Shown here piece after piece: positions 62,108-64,000 of a DNA stretch of 64,000 bases. Within the stretch, counting starts at the first letter, position 1; each line of letters starts with the position of its first letter. The stretch is from Blastocatellia bacterium (GTDB lineage: Bacteria > Acidobacteriota > Blastocatellia > Pyrinomonadales > Pyrinomonadaceae), in assembly GCA_003168335.1 (NCBI GenBank), contig PMSM01000002.1, forward strand, positions 310,001 through 374,000, written 5' to 3'. The position numbers were made by a program, and so were the translations under genes. Below the pieces are notes generated by a model. That model was given only the letters and a program-made list of their open reading frames with translations, had not been told where the DNA came from and made no database searches.

Positions 62108-64000
62108 CTACGCAACTTCTCGAGTCTGAGTGCTGAGCAGATAGATCGCTTCCATCACGGCCGTGTGTACGTCGGCCGGCAGAGTCTCACGAGCAGCCAG
62201 GCTGCGAAACGCCGGAAGGATTTGAGGCTGGTTGCTGAGAGCGAGCAACTTGACGGCGGTGAGTTGCACTTCGCGATTCGGATGTTTGGCGATCGCCTGC
62301 ATTAACGGCTGAACTTCGCCGGCTTTGGCCATCAGGAAAAGCATAGAAAACGCATCGTACGTTCGATCGCGGCCTTCGCCCGTCAGGCTGTTGATGGCGT
62401 CTGCCGCCAATCCCGATCCCGCGATCGCTGCGCCGATCTTTCGCCGTCGTTCCGGCGCGGCTTCCCTTAAGGCGCGAGTAAACGAAGCGGACAGGTCGGG
62501 GTGCAAATGGTAGAGTGCGCGCGCGGCTGCATTGCGGACTTCGACACTTGTGTCGTCGAACGATCTAGTGATCAGGCGAAACGCATCATCGCCGCCGGCC
62601 TCTGCCAGATCAGCCAAAGCCGCCGCCCGTTCAGATGAGTTTGCGCTTTGCAGGCGCTCAGCCATCTCGGGTGAAAACGACGGATCGTCGCCATTGGAGG
62701 CGGGCCCGCTTTTGGCTTTGATGGCTGAGGGCGTGGTTGTTGAATGTCCGGCTGTGCTTTGATCCGGATCGACAGGTTCCAAGACAACCAGATCCGCGGT
62801 TGTCTCGGCCGTCACGAATTCGATTTCCTTGCTCGCGGCAACCCGATTGGTGGACTGGTCCATGTCGATTACGAGCCAGGGGCGTTCACCCGATTCGCTC
62901 GACGGAGCGGCCGGGGCGAGCGCGGCTGCGAGGGAGCTTGGATCTGACGACAAGAGCCTATCGCCGGCGACCTCAACTTCTGAAATAACATTGACGTGGT
63001 CTTGTTTTGCCTGGCGGAGCCCGTCGATTCTTGAATTGAGCGTGTGCTCTCTCGCATTTCGCTGCTCTGCTTCGGTCTGCGCCTTTTCGCAAATGGCTTC
63101 GAGTTGACTCAGCCGCTGCAGTTCCTCATCGGCCCGACGTTGCGCTTGCGCTTCAGCTTGCCGGACCGCTTCTTCGTGGCCGGGAAGGCGAGCTTCAGCT
63201 TCTTTGACCCGGTTAATCAGTTCGGTTTCAGTTTGGCTGAGCGTTTCGATCTCGGCAACGATCTGCTGCTCTGTTTCCGCCAGTTGCTTCACCCTGGCTC
63301 TGGCCGATTGGCGAGCTTCTTCCTGCGCGCGCAGCCGGCTATCAGCCTCTTCGATCCGTCTTACTTGCTCCTCTTCGGCGACTCGTAGCGCTTCGATTGT
63401 GGCGTTGAGCTGCTGTTCTTTCTCAGCCCGTCGTTGGGCGCCCACCTTACCGCCGTGAAGCGCTTCTTCCTGCGCGCGGAGACGGAGTGCAGCTTCCTCG
63501 ACAAGTTTGAACCCATCGTCCCGGCGCTTACGCGCAGCTTCTAACTTGAGGTTGATCTGTTCGAACTTCTCGGCGTGCTGTTGCACTTCGGCTTCAGCCA
63601 GATAGCAGGCCTTCACCTGCGCCGCCAGTCGCTCTTGTATCCCATCGATGCGTTTGACGTGCTCTTCTTCCTGCTCGCGCAGAACACCTACGGCAACGGT
63701 GAGCTGTTGTTCCTGTTCGAGGAGCAACTCCGCTTCTTCCGTGGCCAGGCGGCGAGCTTCCTCGAGCGCCGGAATGCGGGTCTTGATCTCCTCGATCCGT
63801 TCGAGCTGGGCCTGTTCAGCCCGGCGCAAACTTTCGATTTCTTCATTGAGCCGTTGTTCTTTTTCAGTTTGCTGTTTGGCTTGAGCTTCGGCTAGCTGCC
63901 GGGTCTTTCCCTGCTCGACAAAACGAGATTCGACTTCGACGATGCGTTTGAGCAGATCCTGCTCTGCCTGGCGCATCGAGTTAGTCTCAGATTTAAGTGA
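62108..64000 (-). CDS. Coiled-coil and HEAT-repeat protein (5' end outside window)
   Basis: At least 630 residues; the minus-strand frame is open to the window edge. The visible N-terminal part is a coiled coil made of six units of exactly 49 residues, each beginning L-R-x-A-E-x-x-x-x-x-R-I (LRQAEQDLLKRI, LRRAEQAQLERI, LREQEEEHVKRI, LRVAEEEQVRRI), then a 25-residue insert and a last partial unit (LRQAKQDHVNVI). A linker of about 110 residues follows. The C-terminus (about 190 residues) is a run of HEAT-like helices (SERAAALADLAEAGGDDAFR; SVEVRNAAARALYHLHPDLS; REVQLTAVKLLALSNQPQIL). No membrane helix is seen. The function is unknown; an ATG at 63976 lies within a repeat unit and is unlikely to be the start. 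Confidence 0.85.
   Translation of the reverse strand, partial: SLKSETNSMRQAEQDLLKRIVEVESRFVEQGKTRQLAEAQAKQQTEKEQRLNEEIESLRRAEQAQLERIEEIKTRIPALEEARRLATEEAELLLEQEQQLTVAVGVLREQEEEHVKRIDGIQERLAAQVKACYLAEAEVQQHAEKFEQINLKLEAARKRRDDGFKLVEEAALRLRAQEEALHGGKVGAQRRAEKEQQLNATIEALRVAEEEQVRRIEEADSRLRAQEEARQSARARVKQLAETEQQIVAEIETLSQTETELINRVKEAEARLPGHEEAVRQAEAQAQRRADEELQRLSQLEAICEKAQTEAEQRNAREHTLNSRIDGLRQAKQDHVNVISEVEVAGDRLLSSDPSSLAAALAPAAPSSESGERPWLVIDMDQSTNRVAASKEIEFVTAETTADLVVLEPVDPDQSTAGHSTTTPSAIKAKSGPASNGDDPSFSPEMAERLQSANSSERAAALADLAEAGGDDAFRLITRSFDDTSVEVRNAAARALYHLHPDLSASFTRALREAAPERRRKIGAAIAGSGLAADAINSLTGEGRDRTYDAFSMLFLMAKAGEVQPLMQAIAKHPNREVQLTAVKLLALSNQPQILPAFRSLAARETLPADVHTAVMEAIYLLSTQTREVA

Overview
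The window is a GC-rich chromosomal segment of a Gram-negative-type bacterium, most likely an Acidobacteriota member (Blastocatellia/Pyrinomonadales-like). This placement is inference. It rests on a very large Oar-like TonB-dependent transporter with N-terminal carboxypeptidase-regulatory domains, secreted proteins with the same domain, a Ser/Thr kinase fused to TPRs, two extracytoplasmic-function (ECF) sigma systems, and many short hairpin repeats between genes. No phage, plasmid, CRISPR array or rRNA operon is visible. There is one tRNA-Leu(CAG) with a good promoter.

Layout. 1-2.7 kb: 3' end of dnaB, alr, a KANL3/Tex30-type hydrolase. 2.8-8.5 kb (minus): Oar-like transporter and a TIR-transmembrane-beta-sandwich protein. 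8.7-13.5 kb: PhzF-like isomerase, YpdA-like flavoprotein, acyl-CoA ligase, small membrane protein, and a frameshifted YdeI/DUF1905 gene. 13.7-18.7 kb: tRNA-Leu, yggS, yggT, DUF167, kinase-TPR. 18.9-21.1 kb: yebC and ruvC, separated by a REP-associated transposase flanked by matching palindromes. 21.3-25.9 kb: SH3-like secreted protein, ECF sigma factor with a zinc-finger/FecR partner. 25.9-30.4 kb: DoxX, a small membrane protein and two ABC-2 exporter pairs. 30.7-45 kb: DUF3352/pilin-like fusion, HprK-like kinase, S9 peptidase, gamma-glutamyltransferase, DUF3857/transglutaminase protein, VOC protein, OPT transporter, lipoprotein, MOSC protein and small ORFs. 45.5-54 kb: release-factor-like protein, two carboxypeptidase-regulatory-domain proteins, OmpH/Skp, a repeat field, EttA. 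54-64 kb: two secreted hydrolases, an ECF sigma factor overlapping a regulator-like triple-VOC fusion, further VOC and lipoprotein genes, class II aldolase, and a coiled-coil/HEAT protein running off the end.

The most unusual material is: (i) the ECF/triple-VOC pair, whose third VOC domain still has its own Shine-Dalgarno and start inside the gene; (ii) the TIR-TM-lectin-like protein; (iii) the RAYT transposase with three copies of its composite palindrome, two of them inverted around it; (iv) at least eight other hairpin-repeat families, several with compensatory stem changes between copies; (v) a 42-bp tandem array and a stray copy of the ettA Walker A segment upstream of ettA; (vi) a coiled coil built from repeats of exactly 49 residues. 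Several repeats have entered coding sequence: one supplies the C-terminus of the S9 peptidase and one the N-terminus of an ABC ATPase. All family calls come from reading motifs; no database search was run.
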